Shown: positions 8,105-18,517 of the stretch, piece after piece
How the letters are laid out: each line of letters begins with the position of its first letter
How positions within the stretch are numbered: position 1 is the first letter of the stretch
NCBI GenBank assembly: GCA_937951685.1
Contig: CALFBG010000104.1
Span: 1-49,265, forward strand
Direction of reading: 5' to 3'
DNA: 49,265 nt
Source of the DNA: an uncultured Saprospiraceae bacterium
GTDB taxonomy: Bacteria; Bacteroidota; Bacteroidia; Chitinophagales; Saprospiraceae
Position numbers and translations under genes: made by a program
The notes under the pieces: model-generated
Seen by the model: the letters and a program-made list of their open reading frames with translations, nothing else
Database searches by the model: none
What the model was told of the DNA's origin: nothing

Positions 8105-8724
8105 CGGATAACTTCAAAGGTTTCGGCAAATTGTTTTCCGATCTGCGTTCCTCTCACCATGGCCAAAGCTTCTATAAATTTTGGATCCATGTAGGCTCTC
8201 CCTTCTTGGGTTTTGTAGGCTTGTAAAGCGTCGATCTTTTTTTGCAGCTGCAACGGAGTCACTTCGATAAAGCAATCGGTATTGAAAGACAAATTATTCC
8301 AAATCAATTCGTAGCCCAGAATGGTACACGCTTTAAATGCACGAATGCCTTCGTTGGCAATCGTCGTATGATCTTGGTGAATATCTTTGGTGCTGGGTAG
8401 AAAAACGAAGTCAGGCTTGATCTTGGGTTTTAGCTCAATTAGTTTTTCTAAAATTTCTTGTCGGACGTAATTTAGCTTGCGTACTTCGTACTTGAAGACG
8501 ATGACGTTTTCGGGTTTAATCCCCAGAACTTTCGTCGCCGCTTTGAGTTCTACTTCCAATTGATTTTTGGGAAACCCGGCAGGTACCGATTCTTCCGCCG
8601 TAGAAAAAGCGACGTAAAAGACTTCTGCACCCGCTTCCAAAAACTTAGCGATGGTGGCGCCACAACCCAACTCACCATCATCGGTGTGCGGTGCTAAGAC
8701 AAGTATACGTTTAGGATTTAGCAT
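8089..8724 (-). CDS. PIG-L/LmbE family deacetylase
   Basis: The 211-residue protein has the zinc site of the PIG-L/LmbE family: PHTDDGELGCG near residues 12-22 and HQDH at 116-119. Members remove the N-acetyl group from GlcNAc-type substrates. Here it could expose an amine on a nucleotide sugar or lipid-linked sugar for later modification. It sits between a WecB-like epimerase (14-base overlap) and WbqC (16-base overlap), so the three are probably made together and act on the same amino sugar. Confidence 0.9.
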   Translation of the reverse strand: MLNPKRILVLAPHTDDGELGCGATIAKFLEAGAEVFYVAFSTAEESVPAGFPKNQLEVELKAATKVLGIKPENVIVFKYEVRKLNYVRQEILEKLIELKPKIKPDFVFLPSTKDIHQDHTTIANEGIRAFKACTILGYELIWNNLSFNTDCFIEVTPLQLQKKIDALQAYKTQEGRAYMDPKFIEALAMVRGTQIGKQFAETFEVIRWIIS

Positions 8725-9811
8725 TCAAATAATTATATAAAATCTCAATAATTTGCTGAGCGGCGGTGCCATCCCCCAAGCAATTCGTATGTCGTTTTGG
8801 TTTTTTGACGGTGCGAATCAGTTCCAGTATTTTTACTGGATCAGGCCCCGCCAAATGGTTCCAGCCTTCCTCAATTGTTTCTATCCATTCCGTCTGCGTA
8901 TCAATAATGATGGCAGGCACTTTATGGTAATAAGCTTCTTTGATTAAACCGCCCGAATCCGTAATCAAGCATTTTGCGGAACGCACCAACGTTTGTGTTT
9001 CCCAAAATCCAATTGGTGGAATCGCGCTAACATTTTCCGCAGCTAATAAATGTGTTAGTGCAAACGTTTCAATTGCTTTTTTCGTTCTCGGATGTATCGA
9101 AAAAATCACGGGCAAATCTAAGGAGGCAAAAATCGAGAGAATCCCCGCTAAATTTTCTTTACTAATGGTATTCGCTACGCGGTGGCAAGTCATAAAATAA
9201 TACGCGCCAGCTTCTACGCCGTACGCTGCCAAATCTTTTTGCTTCGCTTCAATCCGAGAAAGATTTTGGTGGATCAAATCAATCCCGACATCTCCAACGT
9301 GATAAACGCCTTCGGTTGTTCCTTCGCGGGCTAAATTCTTAACACCAGTTTCCGTTGGCGAAAAGAAGAAATCAGAAACGGAATCCGTCAAGCGTTTATT
9401 AATTTCTTCCGGAATATTTTTATCAAATTCTCGTAAACCCGCTTCAATGTGTGCCACGGGAATATTCTCTTTTGCGGCTACAATAGCACCCGCCGCCGTC
9501 GTATTGGTATCACCATAAACGATGACTAAATTGGGCTGTTCTATCGCTAAAACTTCTCCGAGTTTAAGCAACATTGTCCCCATTTGCCAACTATGCGAAC
9601 CAGAACCAATTCCAAGATTGTATTTCGGTGTTGGAATATTCAATTCTTCGATCAGGCTTGCTGACAAAGCTGCATCGTAGTGCTGTCCTGTATGTACAAT
9701 TACTTCCGTTAAATTTGCTTGCTCCCGAATCGCTTGACTCACCGAACTCGCTTTGATAAAGTGTGGTCGTGCCCCAACAATAGTTAGTATTTTAAACACT
9801 GGCTTGCTCAT
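8711..9811 (-). CDS. wecB: UDP-GlcNAc 2-epimerase, non-hydrolysing (copy 1)
   Basis: The 366-residue protein carries the family signature VGARPHFIKASS near the start, HTGQHYD, VVYGDTNTT-like (VIVYGDTNTTAAG), HIEAGLREFDKNIPEEINKRLTD, and a C-terminal ITDSGGLIKEAYY. These enzymes interconvert UDP-GlcNAc and UDP-ManNAc; close relatives act on 6-deoxy or uronic derivatives. A second, clearly different copy lies at 20668-21771, so one of them may have a modified UDP-HexNAc as substrate. The gene overlaps its neighbours on both sides by 14-20 bases. Confidence 0.88.
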   Translation of the reverse strand: MSKPVFKILTIVGARPHFIKASSVSQAIREQANLTEVIVHTGQHYDAALSASLIEELNIPTPKYNLGIGSGSHSWQMGTMLLKLGEVLAIEQPNLVIVYGDTNTTAAGAIVAAKENIPVAHIEAGLREFDKNIPEEINKRLTDSVSDFFFSPTETGVKNLAREGTTEGVYHVGDVGIDLIHQNLSRIEAKQKDLAAYGVEAGAYYFMTCHRVANTISKENLAGILSIFASLDLPVIFSIHPRTKKAIETFALTHLLAAENVSAIPPIGFWETQTLVRSAKCLITDSGGLIKEAYYHKVPAIIIDTQTEWIETIEEGWNHLAGPDPVKILELIRTVKKPKRHTNCLGDGTAAQQIIEILYNYLNAKS

Positions 9812-11111
9812 TTTGTAGCTTTTCGAGATATTCCAGAAACTTTGGAATCATATTATCCCATTCATACTTTTTTAATGCCTCCGCTCGAATACTAGCTTTT
9901 ACGGTTCCCGTTGCTACCCATTCTTGATAATACTTCAGTAGAAACGCTTCCAGTAGTTCTTCGTCTTTTTCGTTTTGGTGGTAAGTCACTAATCCTGCGG
10001 CTAGTTCTTCAAATATTTCCTCAAATTCTTCGTCTTGACTACCATTGATGATTAAGAGAATCGGTCTTTTGGCGGCAAAATATTCGTATAACTTGCCCGT
10101 TAGACCGCCCGTCACTTCTGGAATTGCGAAGGATAATAAGAGATTGATGTGACTATTATGTTGAATATCCACCGCTTCCGACATCGGGATTAATCCACGA
10201 TTATTGAAAATACTTTCTAAGTTATATGCTTCGATCCAAGTTTGCCAAATTGCGGCATCTTTTCCTGCGTGTACGATCTCAATGGTATTGGCTGCAAGCT
10301 GCCCCGTTTGAAGTAGCTTTGCCAAGACTTTCAAAAGTAAAGTGGGATTTCTTCTTCTACCGTACATGGAACCCGTGTAAGAAATCGTAAACTTATTAAA
10401 AGGTTTTGCCGCAGCGGAAGGCTTTAATAGATCGTGCGTTCCGTTGGGTAAAACGTAAACCTCTTTTACATATTGATCTAAGTGTACTTTAGTTCCTTTA
10501 GAGACCGTACAAACGGCATCCGCTTTTGCGAGCAAGTATTTGTTGCACCAATGCTGATAGCTCGTTAAGTAAACATTATCTTTCAAAGGATCAATATGAA
10601 TATCACGAAAGTCGGCGATCCAAATTAAGGTAGGAAAGTAAGTTTTTAATAAATACGCAGTAAAGTGATCGGAATAAGGCCGGAAAGAGGAATAGATATG
10701 TGTAATTTTATGCTTTTTAATTAGCGTACGGCATTTGAAAAAGCCGGCCATCGAGTATACGATTCCACCTTCTCCGATGACGAGGTTGAAAGGAAAACTA
10801 TTCAACGCTTTCACTGCCGTTTTACCGAGTAGCCCTGCTTTGCGCGCTTCGGAATAATGTACGTGTTTTTCTTTTTTTAAATTGGAAAGCGTTCGGTAAT
10901 CTAAGGTAGGTAACTCGAGGATATTAAAATCCGAACAAGGAAGTGGATCTTGCGGTAGCACGTGCCGATTTTTGCTTACTGCGATGTGTACTTTAGCGAA
11001 ATGTTTTTTGAATTGCTGGGCGATATTGTAACTCCGGATAGAGCCCATAGATTTGATGGGTGGAAAATAGTAAGCAATCATCAGTAATTCCTTTTGCTCC
11101 TTGATTTTCAT
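9792..11111 (-). CDS. Glycosyltransferase family 4
   Basis: The 439-residue enzyme starts LLMIAYYFPPIKSMGSIRS, a GT4 donor-domain opening. It has IWIADFRDIHIDPL and the second domain with FTISYTGSMYGRRRNPTLLL, a Gly-rich strand followed by the basic residues that hold the diphosphate. The late LTGKLYEYFAAKRPILLI contains the E of the EX7E region. It should add one sugar to the lipid-linked repeat unit on the cytoplasmic face of the membrane; the sugar is not predictable. It overlaps the next genes by 4 and 20 bases. Confidence 0.9.
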   Translation of the reverse strand: MKIKEQKELLMIAYYFPPIKSMGSIRSYNIAQQFKKHFAKVHIAVSKNRHVLPQDPLPCSDFNILELPTLDYRTLSNLKKEKHVHYSEARKAGLLGKTAVKALNSFPFNLVIGEGGIVYSMAGFFKCRTLIKKHKITHIYSSFRPYSDHFTAYLLKTYFPTLIWIADFRDIHIDPLKDNVYLTSYQHWCNKYLLAKADAVCTVSKGTKVHLDQYVKEVYVLPNGTHDLLKPSAAAKPFNKFTISYTGSMYGRRRNPTLLLKVLAKLLQTGQLAANTIEIVHAGKDAAIWQTWIEAYNLESIFNNRGLIPMSEAVDIQHNSHINLLLSFAIPEVTGGLTGKLYEYFAAKRPILLIINGSQDEEFEEIFEELAAGLVTYHQNEKDEELLEAFLLKYYQEWVATGTVKASIRAEALKKYEWDNMIPKFLEYLEKLQNEQASV

Positions 11112-12214
11112 TTGATGCTTCTTTGATCTTCTTTACTTGGCTGCTTGATACGTAAAAGTTTACCGATGACTTCCAAGTATTGTTTGATAACCAATTCCTC
11201 ATCAAATTCATTGATGACTTTCTTGCGACCATTCAAGCCCAACTGATGTCGAGCGCTATGAGGCATACTCAAAAACTGCTGAATTTTTCTAATCAAGTCT
11301 GCTGAATGCTGTGGTTCGCATAACAAACCGTTAAATCCATCTTCCACAATTTCTTTGCAGCCAACGTGATTTGTGGTAATAATGGGAATAGCCATACTAG
11401 AAGCTTCTAGTAAAATTCTAGAGATACCTTCTTTATAAAAAGAAGGAAACACCAAACAATCCGCTTCTTCTAAAAAAGGACGGACATCTGAAGTTTCTCC
11501 TAGGTAATTAATGATTTTTTCTTTCTGCCAACGTTCAATTTGATCAATCGAAACGGCATTAGGATTTGATTCATCTACAAAACCAAGTAATTGAAAAATT
11601 GCCTCGGGATGACTTTCTTTGATGGCTTTGGCGGCTTCGGCGAAAGCAGCGAGCCCTTTGTCCCAAATAATTCTTCCCGCAAATAAAAACTTAATTTTAT
11701 GGGTATTACGAGGTTGATTTCTTTTGGGTTTAAACCACTGAATATTTACGCCTTCACTATTGAGTAAAAAAGCTTTTTCGGGCGCTACTATTTTTTTCTC
11801 AATAAAAACAGCTTGATCACTTTTATTCAAAAACCAGACTTCTTTACTTAAGTAAGCCGCCAAGCGATAGAAATTGGTCGCCACAAATTTGACCAAAGGA
11901 TTTTTGTAGACGAATAAGCGGCCAAGTCCCGTAGTCACCGCGATGGAAGGGATTTTACACCAAGCCGCCACCAAACTACCATATATATTAGGCTTGATGG
12001 TATAATGAAAGATTAAGTCAATCTTATTCTTGCGATAAATTTTGTGCAGCTGGCGCAAGGTCTTGAAATCTTTGAAAATACTAGTACCATAATTATCAAC
12101 GTACAGATTAATATAACTAAAGCCTTCTGATATTAATTTGGTACTAAAGCTGTCCTTGGGTGCAATGACCAGCACTTCGTAACCCAATTCCTTAAGTCGC
12201 CGAATCAGTCCCAA
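11108..12214 (-). CDS. Glycosyltransferase family 4 with unclear start
   Basis: The first usable codon in frame is a TTG at 12212-12214, giving 368 residues (GLIRRLKELGYEVLVIAPKD). The frame and the family resemblance clearly go further upstream: KKTIAIVSNTSWSVYNFRL, the normal beginning of this family, is encoded at 12212-12268 with no ATG, GTG or TTG before it. Inside, VTTGLGRLF, KIKFLFAGRIIWDKG and the EX7E segment (FPSFYKEGISRILLEASSMAIP) are intact, so the catalytic core looks functional. It resembles family 4 enzymes that transfer HexNAc or GalNAc to undecaprenyl-linked acceptors. The real start could be an unusual ATT/ATA, or expression may depend on manC translation. Confidence 0.85.
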   Translation of the reverse strand: MGLIRRLKELGYEVLVIAPKDSFSTKLISEGFSYINLYVDNYGTSIFKDFKTLRQLHKIYRKNKIDLIFHYTIKPNIYGSLVAAWCKIPSIAVTTGLGRLFVYKNPLVKFVATNFYRLAAYLSKEVWFLNKSDQAVFIEKKIVAPEKAFLLNSEGVNIQWFKPKRNQPRNTHKIKFLFAGRIIWDKGLAAFAEAAKAIKESHPEAIFQLLGFVDESNPNAVSIDQIERWQKEKIINYLGETSDVRPFLEEADCLVFPSFYKEGISRILLEASSMAIPIITTNHVGCKEIVEDGFNGLLCEPQHSADLIRKIQQFLSMPHSARHQLGLNGRKKVINEFDEELVIKQYLEVIGKLLRIKQPSKEDQRSIK

Positions 12215-12355
12215 GCGAAAGTTGTAGACACTCCAAGAGGTATTAGAAACAATCGCAATTGTTTTTTTGGAACCCGAAGGATTTCTCCGGGTAATTTTAT
12301 TTTTATTGTGTTTAAAGCTTGTAATGACGGAATTTTTTATTTGTCGAAGATATCC
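12215..12355 (-). other. Open, start-less 5' extension joining manC stop to the glycosyltransferase frame
   Basis: On the minus strand the manC stop TAA (12356-12358) is in the same frame as the glycosyltransferase. The 47 codons between have no stop and no ATG, GTG or TTG; only ATA (12338-12340) and ATT (12323-12325, 12293-12295) are near-cognate choices. The last 18 codons encode conserved family sequence; the first 29 do not look conserved. Confidence 0.7.
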
Positions 12356-13441
12356 TTACAAAAAATCTTTTCCTATTTTTTCCGCAATTACTTTTGTAAT
12401 TCCTTTAATTTCTTGCTCTTTGTCTTTCGGATAGATCAAAAGTACATCACCTTCGTCAATTACCATATAATTTTCTAAATCTTTAATCACCACTAATTTA
12501 TCTTGAGGAACACGAATCAAAGAATTAGTAGTATCAATTGCCATGATGGTATTGCCATTCGTCACATTTCCCTGCTTATCTTTCGCCGATTCTTCGTGCA
12601 AGGATGCCCAAGTTCCTAAATCAGACCAACCGATATCCGCAGGAATGGTATAAATGTTTTGTGCATTTTCCATGATCGCATAATCTACTGAGATCGACGG
12701 CGTAGTTGGATAAGCTTCATCAATAAATGCTTGTTCCCGTTCCGTATTATAATCTGGTGCTCCTTTGGCTAGAATCGTATGGATTTCCTGAGCATGTTGT
12801 TCAAAAGCAGCCAGTACATTTGCTGCTTTCCAAATAAAAATTCCAGCGTTCCAAAGGTAAGCACCACTATCTACGTAAGTCTGTGCAGTTGCTTCGTCCG
12901 GTTTTTCTTTAAATTCAATTACTTTATGAATGCCCGCTCGCGTTTCCGCTTCGTTGAAATTAATGTAACCGTATCCAGTATCTGGTCGGGTAGGCTGAAT
13001 GCCTAGGGTACAAAGTGCATCTTCTGCCATTGTAAAGGCGAGTGCCCGTTCCAATTGGGCAACGAAAACAGCTTCTTTCAAAATAATGTGGTCAGAAGGC
13101 GCAACGATAAAGTTTGCCGCAGGATCTAAGTTATACAGTTTAAAAGCAGTATAAGCTACGCAAGGTCCCGTGTTGTTCCGAGAAGGTTCGCACAAAATCT
13201 GATTGTCACTTAACTCTGGTAAATGTTCTTTTACCAAGTCCTTGTACATTCCGTTTGTAACAATAAAAATATTTTCGGCAGGACAAAGTTTCAGGAATCT
13301 TTCGAAGGTCAGGCGAAGTAGGGATTTTCCTACACCTAGTATATCTAAAAATTGTTTCGGTCGAGCAACTCGGCTACCTGGCCAAAATCGACTTCCAATT
13401 CCACCAGCCATGATAGCAACATAAGTGTGTTTTGCGTCCAT
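12356..13441 (-). CDS. manC: Mannose-1-phosphate guanylyltransferase
   Basis: The 361-residue enzyme has the nucleotidyltransferase signature MAGGIGSRFWPGSRVARPKQ (residues 11-30) and the later VIEFKEKPD and NAGIFIWKA motifs. It makes GDP-mannose from mannose-1-phosphate and GTP, the first step towards the GDP-L-fucose made by gmd and fcl upstream. At this length it has only the transferase domain and a short beta-helix end, without the isomerase domain of bifunctional ManC/AlgA. A 120-base gap separates it from fcl and may hold an internal promoter. Confidence 0.95.
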   Translation of the reverse strand: MDAKHTYVAIMAGGIGSRFWPGSRVARPKQFLDILGVGKSLLRLTFERFLKLCPAENIFIVTNGMYKDLVKEHLPELSDNQILCEPSRNNTGPCVAYTAFKLYNLDPAANFIVAPSDHIILKEAVFVAQLERALAFTMAEDALCTLGIQPTRPDTGYGYINFNEAETRAGIHKVIEFKEKPDEATAQTYVDSGAYLWNAGIFIWKAANVLAAFEQHAQEIHTILAKGAPDYNTEREQAFIDEAYPTTPSISVDYAIMENAQNIYTIPADIGWSDLGTWASLHEESAKDKQGNVTNGNTIMAIDTTNSLIRVPQDKLVVIKDLENYMVIDEGDVLLIYPKDKEQEIKGITKVIAEKIGKDFL

Positions 13442-13561
13442 GATATTTTTTAATTTAGCGATTTAGTGTTTGTATTTGTATGAAGGGTAGTTCGTTTTCT
13501 AGCCTCTACTTAACATAAGAAAAATTATAGGCTATTTGTTTTAAGGCTTAATACTTATGCA

Positions 13562-14500
13562 TTATTTGGTTTCCCAATTCGTATCTTTTATGATTTCATA
13601 GACATTTTGAATACCCGCTTCCAAAGTATATTTAGGTTGCCAGCCAAGCGCGCTCAGTTTGCTGACGTCCATCAATTTTCGAGGTGTTCCGTCGGGTTTC
13701 GTTTTGTCTAGTACAATAGTGCCTTCGTAGCCGACCGTTTTTTGTATCAGCTTTGCGAGCTCGTGAATCGAAATATCTTTGCCCGTTCCAATATTGAGAA
13801 AGCCTGCTTCGTTGAAATGTTTCATCACAAAATAGCAAGCATCCGCTAAGTCATCGACGTGCAAAAATTCTCGCAAAGGCGTACCCGTTCCCCAAAGGGT
13901 AACACTTGGCAATTGCTGTCGTTTTGCCTCGATAAATTTGCGCATTAGCGCCGGCAAAACGTGCGATTTTTGCAGATCATAGTTATCATTAGGACCATAC
14001 AAATTCGTTGGCATCACCGAGATAAAATTACAGCCGTACTGCGCTCGAAAAGCATCACACATTTTTATACCTGCGATTTTTGCAATGGCATAAGGCTCAT
14101 TCGTTGGTTCTAAAGTGCCCGTCAGTAAGGCCTCTTCTTGTAAGGGTTGTGGTGCTAATTTAGGGTAAATGCAAGAAGATCCTAGGAACATTAGCTTCTC
14201 AACTTTATGCTCCCAAGCGGCGTGCAATACATTCGACTGAATCATGATATTATCATAAATAAAATCAGCCCGGTAGGTATTATTTGCTAAAATGCCACCT
14301 ACTTTTGCCGCAGCTAAAAATACGTGCGTTGGTTTTTCTTGCGCAAAGAAATCGTGCACTGCTGCTTGATTTCTAAGGTCTAATGCTTGTGAAGTTCGCA
14401 AGACAAAATTAGTGAATCCTTCCTGCTGTAATTTTCTATGAATCGCGCTGCCCACCATTCCACGGTGACCGGCAATATATATTTTAGCGTCTGTTCTCAT
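13562..14500 (-). CDS. fcl: GDP-L-fucose synthase
   Basis: The 312-residue SDR enzyme has the Rossmann motif GHRGMVGSA near residues 8-17, [15 protein letters not shown] with the catalytic Ser, and [10 protein letters not shown] with the Tyr-x3-Lys pair. The whole pattern, including [13 protein letters not shown], is typical of GDP-4-keto-6-deoxymannose 3,5-epimerase/4-reductase. It finishes GDP-L-fucose with NADPH. It follows gmd by 21 bases. Confidence 0.96.
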   Translation of the reverse strand: MRTDAKIYIAGHRGMVGSAIHRKLQQEGFTNFVLRTSQALDLRNQAAVHDFFAQEKPTHVFLAAAKVGGILANNTYRADFIYDNIMIQSNVLHAAWEHKVEKLMFLGSSCIYPKLAPQPLQEEALLTGTLEPTNEPYAIAKIAGIKMCDAFRAQYGCNFISVMPTNLYGPNDNYDLQKSHVLPALMRKFIEAKRQQLPSVTLWGTGTPLREFLHVDDLADACYFVMKHFNEAGFLNIGTGKDISIHELAKLIQKTVGYEGTIVLDKTKPDGTPRKLMDVSKLSALGWQPKYTLEAGIQNVYEIIKDTNWETK

Positions 14501-14521
14501 CAGCTCTAATCCTACTTGCGT

Positions 14522-15634
14522 TTATTCAAAATTCGTTTTTATATCGAAACCGGCGTCTTTCAGCAATTGATCTTTTTTAAATAATTCTAAATCAGCCGCC
14601 ATCATTTCTTTTACTAAACCTTGCAAATCATACTTAGGTTTCCAGCCTAGTTTTGTATTAGCCTTTGTCGGATCTCCAATAAGTAATTCAACTTCCGTTG
14701 GTCGATAATAGCGGGGATCAACTGCGACAACTTCTTTTCCAATGGGTAATTGATAAGCGGGGTCAGTACACTTTACAATCTTTCCTACTTCCTGCTCTCC
14801 TTTTCCTTCGAAACTTAAACTTACGCCAATTTCAGCGAAAGCATTTCGGACAAAATCTCTCACGGAGGTCGTTACGCCCGTAGCAATTACAAAATCGTCC
14901 GGTGTGTCTTGTTGCAAAATCAACCACATCGCTTCTACGTAATCTTTGGCGTGTCCCCAATCTCGCTTGGCGTCCATGTTGCCAAGGTAAAGTTTATCTT
15001 GTAGATTTAGGGCAATTCTAGCGACGGCTCGGGTAATTTTCCGCGTGACGAAGGTCTCCCCTCTTTTAGGACTTTCGTGGTTAAACAAAATTCCATTGCA
15101 AGCAAACATTCCATAAGCTTCTCGATAATTAACGGTAATCCAATACGCATACATTTTGGCAACTGCGTAGGGAGAACGAGGATAAAAAGGAGTGGTTTCG
15201 GATTGGGGAACTTCTTGTACCAAACCGTAGAGTTCGGAAGTAGACGCTTGGTAAATTTTAGTTTTTTCAACTAAGTTTAATAAACGAATGGCTTCCATTA
15301 ATCTCAAGGTGCCAACGCCAACTACATCCGCAGTATATTCCGGTGTGTCGAAACTTACCCGAACGTGAGACATCGCGCCTAGGTTATAAATTTCATCCGG
15401 TTGTACTTCTTGGATAATTCTAATGAGATTTGTCGAATCTGCTAGATCACCGTAGTGTAAAATTAAATTTCGGTTATCAACGTGTGGGTCTTGATACAAA
15501 TGATCGATCCGATCTGTATTAAATAAAGAACTACGCCTTTTTATTCCATGTACCTGATACCCTTTTTTCAAGAGAAGCTCCGTTAAATAAGCGCCATCTT
15601 GACCCGTAATTCCAGTAATTAAAGCCTTTTTCAT
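14522..15634 (-). CDS. gmd: GDP-mannose 4,6-dehydratase
   Basis: The 370-residue enzyme has [19 protein letters not shown] at the N-terminus, [23 protein letters not shown], and [16 protein letters not shown] with the catalytic Tyr-x3-Lys. [17 protein letters not shown] is diagnostic of GMD. It converts GDP-mannose to GDP-4-keto-6-deoxymannose with bound NADP. It overlaps the upstream glycosyltransferase by 4 bases (ATGA-type) and feeds fcl directly. Confidence 0.97.
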   Translation of the reverse strand: MKKALITGITGQDGAYLTELLLKKGYQVHGIKRRSSLFNTDRIDHLYQDPHVDNRNLILHYGDLADSTNLIRIIQEVQPDEIYNLGAMSHVRVSFDTPEYTADVVGVGTLRLMEAIRLLNLVEKTKIYQASTSELYGLVQEVPQSETTPFYPRSPYAVAKMYAYWITVNYREAYGMFACNGILFNHESPKRGETFVTRKITRAVARIALNLQDKLYLGNMDAKRDWGHAKDYVEAMWLILQQDTPDDFVIATGVTTSVRDFVRNAFAEIGVSLSFEGKGEQEVGKIVKCTDPAYQLPIGKEVVAVDPRYYRPTEVELLIGDPTKANTKLGWKPKYDLQGLVKEMMAADLELFKKDQLLKDAGFDIKTNFE

Positions 15635-16875
15635 ATGCTTTCCTGCTTTTTTAATTGACTAACGCCAGGAATAATTTTACAAATAATGAGAAACATTTTA
15701 GCGGCTAGTTTCTTCCGACTAAAATCTTTTGCTAAAACGCTACAACCTTTTTTATACGCCGCGAAACGTGTTTGATCATTTTTAAGTTGGTCCAACTTCA
15801 TTAAAAAGTCTGCTTCATTTTCAGGTTCAAAACAAAGACCCGCTTCATAGTTTTCAATAATTGCTTGGGACTCCCCTTCTACACCTAAGAAGATTGGTTT
15901 GCCCATCGCTGCATTTTCAAAAATCTTTGAAGGAATCACCGTTTTGAAAGTATCACTTTTCTTGAGGGGGACGAGTGCAACGTCGATGATGCTAATGTAA
16001 TCTACCACTTCTTTTTTGGGAATTGGAGCCAACATCGTCACGTTGGTCAATTGTAGTTCCTCTTTTAATTGTAGCAAGGTTTCTTTCATTGCTCCGGCAC
16101 CAATAAATAAAAAGTGTATTTGAGGATCTTTGACTTTAGCGGCACAGCGCAAAATAAAATCTAGCTTGTGCGCCATTCCGTGTGTTCCCAGATATCCTAA
16201 AACAAATTTCTGATCGAGCTGAAGTTTTTTTAATAAGTCTAAATCTTTTTCTTGTGCTTGATATTTATCCAGTACAACGCCATTTTTGATCACATCAATT
16301 TTCGCTGGATCAATCCCTCTTTCGATAATATTCTTTTTGAAAGCTTCGGTAACGACAACTACCCGATTGGCTTTCCGATACAGAAACAATTCTACTTTTT
16401 CAAGAAAGTCAATAACCTTACTTTGATTGATTGCATTGACCGCCTTGATGGATTCGGGCCACAAATCACGGACCTCCATAATCCACGGCTTGCGCTTGAA
16501 AAGCGCAGCGAAATAGCCACTAATCGCAGTAAAGAATTGTGGCGAAGTGGCAATAATAATATCCGTTTTAACAAATAGACTTGCGAAAAAAGACATGATA
16601 CAAAAACTCAAATAATCTAAAGTTCTTTTAAACGTACCTTGATTCGCAGAAATATAGCTCCATACTCGAATCACTTTGATTCCGTCCATCATCTCCGTTT
16701 GGTAAAGCTTGTTTTTATAACCTTCAAATACTTTACCTTTAGGAAAATTGGGCGCACAAGTAATTACCGTAACTTGCGCACCTTTTTTTTGCCACTCGGT
16801 ACAATGTTCGAAAGTACGATTAGCTGGTGCATTTCCCTCGGGGGGAAAATTATCCGTTAGAAATAAAATATTCAT
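15631..16875 (-). CDS. Glycosyltransferase family 4, WbuB-like
   Basis: The 414-residue enzyme begins [20 protein letters not shown] and contains [36 protein letters not shown] and [18 protein letters not shown], a pattern shared with WbuB-type transferases, some of which use UDP-L-FucNAc. A Gly-rich strand ([15 protein letters not shown]) and the EX7E region ([19 protein letters not shown]) complete the GT-B fold. The donor remains uncertain. It overlaps both neighbours (heparinase-like gene and gmd) by four bases. Confidence 0.9.
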   Translation of the reverse strand: MNILFLTDNFPPEGNAPANRTFEHCTEWQKKGAQVTVITCAPNFPKGKVFEGYKNKLYQTEMMDGIKVIRVWSYISANQGTFKRTLDYLSFCIMSFFASLFVKTDIIIATSPQFFTAISGYFAALFKRKPWIMEVRDLWPESIKAVNAINQSKVIDFLEKVELFLYRKANRVVVVTEAFKKNIIERGIDPAKIDVIKNGVVLDKYQAQEKDLDLLKKLQLDQKFVLGYLGTHGMAHKLDFILRCAAKVKDPQIHFLFIGAGAMKETLLQLKEELQLTNVTMLAPIPKKEVVDYISIIDVALVPLKKSDTFKTVIPSKIFENAAMGKPIFLGVEGESQAIIENYEAGLCFEPENEADFLMKLDQLKNDQTRFAAYKKGCSVLAKDFSRKKLAAKMFLIICKIIPGVSQLKKQESI

Positions 16876-18461
16876 TTCAGTTGAATTGTGGTGATCAATT
16901 CTTGGGTAAACCCAATGATGACTTTCGTAGCATTTTGTGTTTTATTGAATCCTAGCGAAAAATGGTAGTCTTCTAGGGCTAAAGTAACTGGCGTAGAAAA
17001 ATTAATTTCTACAAAGTTACCAATAATTTTATTTTCGACCACTTTGATATTTTCCGTTGGAGAAAAGTGTAACAATAGACAGGAATCGCTAATCTTTTTC
17101 CCAAAAACCTTGTCGGTAATTGTAATGGTTCGGTCCGAAAAATGGAAACTACGCTGATGTTGTGCTCCCAAGTAACGGTAACCATTGTGTGTCGCGGTAA
17201 TTTCCGTTTTATCGCGCTCGACTAAGGCTGTAATCTTAGCTCTTCTTCCCACACGAAATCCTCCCCATACTTCGGAAGAATCTTGTCCTGCGATACTTAC
17301 ACTATTATGATATGCGCTGGATCTTTCCAACGTGCGCTGCTGATTTTTTTCGTAAGTTGAAATGCCTGGGTCAACGATAATCGCTTGATCCTTTGCGTAA
17401 AGCACAAAACTTAAACTATCACTATGCGCATGTCCAGGAATATAGGTCGGTCCAATCGCGCCAATATCTACTAAGATTTCGTAATTTTCATTTTGGAACT
17501 TACGGTAACCACTTTCTCCCAATTCAACGGGCTGCATCGTTAATGCCAATGCTTTGGCGTAAGTGTCCAAAGCTTCCGCACTTGGTGCAATTCCTAAGGT
17601 ACTATCGTTTAAAAGTGGCATGGCTTGCAAACCATTAAAGCTAATCTTGTGCATCCAGCCCAACATCAACTGCGCTTTTTCCCTCAGTTCTTGTTCCCAC
17701 TCCTTTTTGATTATTCCCGGATTTTGCTGCACCAAATTGATACAATCCAACAAACGATATAACATCAATTGGTGATACATCGGTGTAAGCTCAAAATGAG
17801 CACCATCTTTCAGGATTTGTTCTTCTAATTCTACTCGTAAGATCGTTTCGGCTTGCGCCAAAATTTTAGCATCTTCAAAATAAAAGCCTGCGATGAATAA
17901 AGCAAAGCCATTTTCCAGTAAATGATTTCCTAGTAAATGGTATTCAAGCTGCCCGAGTAAGCTTTGTACTTGCGCGTATAAACTTTGGTTAATCTTGGCG
18001 TCTTGAAGCTGATTTTTTACCAAAAATTTAACCCAGTTGATAATTCTCAAACTCGTTGGAAAAGGTTCGATGCCATCTTTTATGCTGGTAATGGAAGCTA
18101 TAAAGTCTTCGATCAAATATCGTCCTTCCTCTACCGTGATTTCGGCTTGCTCCAAGTATTCAAAATAAGTTAAATTGTAAGTCCAAAGCTTCCCGTAAGC
18201 TGCATGATTCCAGTTGATCTTACCAGAGAAGCTTTGATCTAAATTGAGAAACCGAAATGTATGCTTGGATGGATAACTTTGATCGTTCGTAATACCATCA
18301 ATCATTTTCAAGTTACGCGTAACCGGCGGCACTGGCGTCCAATTAAAGTTAAATTTTGTCAACTTACGCCACTGCTTTCTCAGCATATAATACAAGCGAT
18401 ACTGAATTTGAATCGGCTTTAAGTATTGTACAGTTCGTAAGAGTCGGAAGAATTTTTTCAA
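16872..18461 (-). CDS. Heparinase II/III-like polysaccharide enzyme
   Basis: The 529-residue protein has an all-helical front half (NWVKFLVKNQ, LGNHLLENGFALFIAGFYF, ELTPMYHQLMLYRLLD) and a beta-sandwich back half with GHAHSDSLSFVLYAKDQAIIVDPGISTYE and SSAYHNSVSIAGQDSSEVWGGFRVG, the hallmarks of Hepar_II_III proteins. Family members cleave or epimerise uronic-acid polymers. There is no clear signal peptide: the N-terminus is basic (KKFFRLLRTVQYLKP). The start is TTG 18459-18461, since a stop lies just upstream and this is where family members begin. In polysaccharide loci such proteins may trim or C5-epimerise the product rather than digest food glycans. Confidence 0.87.
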   Translation of the reverse strand: MKKFFRLLRTVQYLKPIQIQYRLYYMLRKQWRKLTKFNFNWTPVPPVTRNLKMIDGITNDQSYPSKHTFRFLNLDQSFSGKINWNHAAYGKLWTYNLTYFEYLEQAEITVEEGRYLIEDFIASITSIKDGIEPFPTSLRIINWVKFLVKNQLQDAKINQSLYAQVQSLLGQLEYHLLGNHLLENGFALFIAGFYFEDAKILAQAETILRVELEEQILKDGAHFELTPMYHQLMLYRLLDCINLVQQNPGIIKKEWEQELREKAQLMLGWMHKISFNGLQAMPLLNDSTLGIAPSAEALDTYAKALALTMQPVELGESGYRKFQNENYEILVDIGAIGPTYIPGHAHSDSLSFVLYAKDQAIIVDPGISTYEKNQQRTLERSSAYHNSVSIAGQDSSEVWGGFRVGRRAKITALVERDKTEITATHNGYRYLGAQHQRSFHFSDRTITITDKVFGKKISDSCLLLHFSPTENIKVVENKIIGNFVEINFSTPVTLALEDYHFSLGFNKTQNATKVIIGFTQELITTIQLK

Positions 18462-18517
18462 GGCGGATACTTAATCGTGATACTTTTTGAAGCAGCGGAA
18501 TATAAAATTTTAATCCT

